From assembly GCA_963794475.1 (NCBI GenBank), contig CAWCDW010000002.1, forward strand, positions 682,001-746,000: a DNA stretch of 64,000 nucleotides, written 5' to 3'. Under the pieces are notes generated by a model. The model was given only the letters and a program-made list of their open reading frames with translations, was not told the origin of the DNA and did not search any database. Each line of letters opens with the position of its first letter. Within the stretch, counting starts at the first letter, position 1. Shown piece after piece: positions 61,688 through 64,000 of the stretch. The translations under genes and the position numbers were made by a program. The stretch is from GAS188 sp963794475 (GTDB taxonomy: Bacteria > Pseudomonadota > Alphaproteobacteria > Rhizobiales > Beijerinckiaceae).

Positions 61688-63046
61688 TCAATCGAGCCCA
61701 AATCGGCGCGAGATCGCGGCGAAGGATTGATCGAGGATATCGATCCCGCGCAGCGCCTCGTCCTCGCTGATCACAAGGGGTGGGTTGATGCGAATGACGT
61801 TCGAATAGGACATCGTGATGAGACCGCGCTCCAATGCCTCATGGAACAGAGCGCGGGTGATGGTCTTGTCCAACGGCGCTTTGGTTTTGCGGTCGGCGAC
61901 CATTTCGACCCCGATCATGAGACCGCGTCCACGAACGTCGCCGATAAAGGGGTACTTATCCTGGAGCCGCTTGAGCGCTTCGAGCATCTTGGCGCCGACG
62001 CGGGCCGAATTCTCGACCAGTTTCTCATCCAGGATGACCTCGACGGCGCCAAGGCCGGCGGCGGCGGCAAGCGGGTTTCCGCCGTAACTGGACGAGCTGC
62101 CGCTCGGCTCTCCAAACGGTTTGGCGGACATGCGCTCGAACGATGAGGCGACTGCGCTGAGGGGGAAGCCGCCACCCATGCCCTTCCCGATCGTCATGAT
62201 GTCGGGTTTGAGATCAAATTGCTCGCAAGCCCACATCGTTCCCGTGCGGCCGAAGCCTGTCAAAATTTCGTCTGAGATGAGCAGCGCGCCGCACTCGTCG
62301 GCGATTTCCCGCACGGCGTGAATGAAGTCGTCGGGCGGAATGACGTTGCCTGCGGTGCCCTGCATTGGTTCGACAATGATCGCCGCAACCTCGCCCTGCG
62401 TATCGTTTTTGATGACGTTTCGCAGATGTTCCGCACAAGCGAGGCCGCAGGACGGATATTTAAGGTCCCAAGGACAACGGTAGCAATTCGCGTACGGCGA
62501 CAGGTGCATTCCGGGCGGGAAGGGTCCCTGGTGATTGCGATAGGCGCCCCCGAGAAGGCCGATCACCCCCGCGGTCTTGCCGTGATAGCCGCCCCAAAAG
62601 CCGATGAATTCGAATTTCTTGCTGATCGATTTGGCGAGCCGGAAGGCGGCCTCGACAGCTTCAGCGCCGCCCGAAAAAAGTTGGATATGGGTGATGCCTT
62701 CTGGCAGCAGTCCGCTGACCAGGTTGAGAAAACGGACGCGGTTCTCAGTGGTGAAGCTGCCGAACGTGACGCGATCGAGTTGTTCCTTGATACGCTTGAC
62801 GTAGTGGGGATGGCAGTGGCCGACACTGCCGACCGCAATGCCCGCGATGAAATCGAGATATTCGTTCCCGTCGACATCGGTAATGGTGCAGCCCAGGGCG
62901 TGGTCGACCACGATCTGCGAATAGAGAGCGATCGATTGCAGCCCTGGCGCCATGGCCCCCGCCTCGCGCTCGAAGATCGCGTTGGATCTGGGGCCGGGCA
63001 CGGCGCGGCGTTGAGATGCGCTCTTCCCGGAACGAAGGTCGTTCAC
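61688..63046 (-). CDS. Class III aminotransferase (lipid cluster)
   Basis: A 452-residue PLP aminotransferase. Features: GIAVGSVGHCHPHYV, phosphate loop SGGAEAVEAAFRLAK, LISDEILTGFGRTG (PLP Asp) and PLP Lys in TIGKGMGGGFPLSAV. A cysteine-rich insert CYRCPWDLKYPSCGLACAEH may bind a metal or just vary. It resembles 4-aminobutyrate/ornithine types, the group to which HpnO (aminohopanoid aminotransferase) also belongs, so hopanoid or headgroup amination is possible. GTG 63046, three bases after the ATP-grasp gene. Substrate not known. Confidence 0.85.
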   Translation of the reverse strand: MNDLRSGKSASQRRAVPGPRSNAIFEREAGAMAPGLQSIALYSQIVVDHALGCTITDVDGNEYLDFIAGIAVGSVGHCHPHYVKRIKEQLDRVTFGSFTTENRVRFLNLVSGLLPEGITHIQLFSGGAEAVEAAFRLAKSISKKFEFIGFWGGYHGKTAGVIGLLGGAYRNHQGPFPPGMHLSPYANCYRCPWDLKYPSCGLACAEHLRNVIKNDTQGEVAAIIVEPMQGTAGNVIPPDDFIHAVREIADECGALLISDEILTGFGRTGTMWACEQFDLKPDIMTIGKGMGGGFPLSAVASSFERMSAKPFGEPSGSSSSYGGNPLAAAAGLGAVEVILDEKLVENSARVGAKMLEALKRLQDKYPFIGDVRGRGLMIGVEMVADRKTKAPLDKTITRALFHEALERGLITMSYSNVIRINPPLVISEDEALRGIDILDQSFAAISRRFGLD

Positions 63047-63049
63047 GAA

Positions 63050-63904
63050 TCAGTTCCCTGTTGCGGCGACTATGCGCAGGCGTCGCCGGAAGCACTTGGC
63101 CAAGTGGTCCGCGATCGCCTGCGCAGCCCGATCACGGTACAATGCGTAGCTCGGCCACGCATTGAGGTCGATGATCATCGGCTCGCCGTTGGCCTGGATA
63201 ATAGCGTCGCCTCCGAATATCTCGAGTCCCAGCGCGGCCGCCGCATCGAACACAACCTCGCGCAGACGAGCCGCTTCGAAGGAATGACCCAACATTCCTT
63301 TGTCGCGATGATAGAACCATTGGAACCAATTGTCGTCCATAGCCGCCGAGCCTTTTCCAACGCCGTAGAATTTGATGAGGTCGCCAGCCACATGCTTCTG
63401 GGCAACAACAAACGGAATGCCGCGGCCGGCGAATCGGCGCAACGCCCCGCGCCATCCGGCCTCCGATGCTGCGTAGAGGACATCATCGGGCTGCGTCGCA
63501 TGGAAATCGTAGCGCTTGACCCATGCGCAGTCGGCTGGCCGCGGCCTGTTCGCATCGGTGGCGACGATCCAGCTGACGGGTGCGGGCACGTGGTGCTGCG
63601 CGAACAGCTCGACCATGCGATGGCGGTAGGTATTACGAATGGCGGTTGGCGAGTTAACGACCATCGAGCCCGCCTTCTCCATCGTTGCCAGGCGATCGAG
63701 GATTGCCCCGCGCTCGCACATCACAAAAAGGTTGCTGCGAGGTGCTGATTCGAACAGGGCGTCGGCGGTGACCAGTTCGACGCCGAAACCGCGCTCCGCC
63801 AAAGCCGCGCCGACACTTTTCAGGATCGCGGCGTCGTCATCGATACGCCCAGGCGAGTGTGCCACCTCACGGAAGACGCCAAAGCAGATCTTGGCCGCAC
63901 TCAT
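63050..63904 (-). CDS. ATP-grasp domain protein (lipid cluster)
   Basis: A 284-residue soluble protein of the ATP-grasp superfamily, close to the RimK/glutathione-synthetase type: VVNSPTAIRNTYRHRMVEL begins the ATP region, CAWVKRYDFHATQPDDVLY carries the Lys, and LEIFGGDAII, MIIDLNAWPS ends with metal-binding Asp and Asn. Such enzymes join an amine to a carboxylate with ATP. ATG 63904 overlaps the stop of the preceding gene (ATGA), and its stop is 3 bases from the aminotransferase start. Which amine or acid is used is not known. Confidence 0.78.
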   Translation of the reverse strand: MSAAKICFGVFREVAHSPGRIDDDAAILKSVGAALAERGFGVELVTADALFESAPRSNLFVMCERGAILDRLATMEKAGSMVVNSPTAIRNTYRHRMVELFAQHHVPAPVSWIVATDANRPRPADCAWVKRYDFHATQPDDVLYAASEAGWRGALRRFAGRGIPFVVAQKHVAGDLIKFYGVGKGSAAMDDNWFQWFYHRDKGMLGHSFEAARLREVVFDAAAALGLEIFGGDAIIQANGEPMIIDLNAWPSYALYRDRAAQAIADHLAKCFRRRLRIVAATGN

Positions 63905-64000
63905 TCGCCCGCATTCTCACGCTGACGACGGAATTCCGCCAATTCGGCTGCCTGGACATCGCGCGCGCGGTCGATGTCGAATACGACAGGCAGCACGACG
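63901..64000 (-). CDS. End of a possible nucleotidyltransferase gene
   Basis: The last 32 codons of a gene that begins beyond the window. The ending VVLPVVFDIDRARD, followed by a short Glu/Arg-rich helix, resembles the end of MobA/LicC-like sugar- or alcohol-phosphate nucleotidyltransferases. Too short for a firm claim. The four-base overlap (ATGA) with the ATP-grasp gene shows it is the first or an earlier gene of that operon. Confidence 0.45.
   Translation of the reverse strand, partial: VVLPVVFDIDRARDVQAAELAEFRRQRENAGE

Noticed and set aside
1..64000. CRISPR arrays, rRNA genes, prophage or complete insertion sequences
   Set aside because: No regular repeat-spacer pattern, rRNA-like stretch, transposase, integrase or phage structural gene was found by reading; tRNA absence is less certain because no tRNA-finding program was available.

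Overview
The window comes from a high-GC alphaproteobacterium, most likely of the Rhizobiales/Hyphomicrobiales (Bradyrhizobium, Beijerinckia or Methylobacterium-like relatives). The evidence is HWE-type sensor kinases, DUF992, DUF3309 and CsbD proteins, general L-amino-acid (Aap-type) transporter genes, hopanoid genes (hpnH, hpnG, hpnN) and several near-perfect EcfG promoters (GGAAC-N16-CGTT). I see no rRNA, CRISPR array, complete insertion sequence or prophage, and I did not recognise a tRNA by eye.

Layout. 1-4.6 kb: signalling, with the end of a multi-receiver hybrid kinase and two HWE kinases. 4.6-14.2 kb: a general-stress-response neighbourhood with DNA topoisomerase IB, an alpha/beta hydrolase, small stress proteins (CsbD, DUF3309, an acidic protein, a 47-residue membrane protein) and a Gly/His-rich secreted protein. 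Six good and one weak EcfG-type promoter can be read here, and one of them seems to drive a ~75-nt small RNA rather than a gene. Inside this stretch is a periplasmic aldehyde oxidoreductase operon (paoABC-like). 14.2-26 kb: a class III aminotransferase, two acyl-CoA synthetases, an aapJQM-like transporter with a frameshifted aapM and no ATPase gene in the window, clpS and a frameshifted epoxide hydrolase. 26-35.7 kb: a cyclase/TPR protein split by an in-frame stop codon, c-type cytochromes, an orphan kdpA, a second class III cyclase and an alanine-racemase-like protein lacking both usual tyrosines. 35.7-42 kb: a six-gene ABC import operon carrying a Gfo/Idh dehydrogenase and a lactonase-like amidohydrolase, suggesting oxidative use of an imported sugar-like compound. 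42-52 kb: mostly single genes (GST, GYD, deaminase, methyltransferase, DUF3300, DUF2721, DUF992, SAF-domain dehydrogenase).

52.4-64 kb: isoprenoid and hopanoid genes (ispH, hpnH, hpnN, with hpnG inverted and overlapping the end of hpnH), then an HpnL-like flippase with a frameshift, a cytidylyltransferase-like/CDP-alcohol phosphotransferase fusion, and a tightly coupled opposing operon (end of a possible nucleotidyltransferase, an ATP-grasp protein, a class III aminotransferase, a Gfo/Idh oxidoreductase). This last group looks like an undescribed route to a modified polar lipid or headgroup beside hopanoid genes and is one of the two best candidates for a new system; the other is the EcfG-controlled small RNA at about 7.5 kb.

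Caution: three genes carry apparent single-base insertions, each doubling one base. These may be sequencing errors rather than true pseudogenes.
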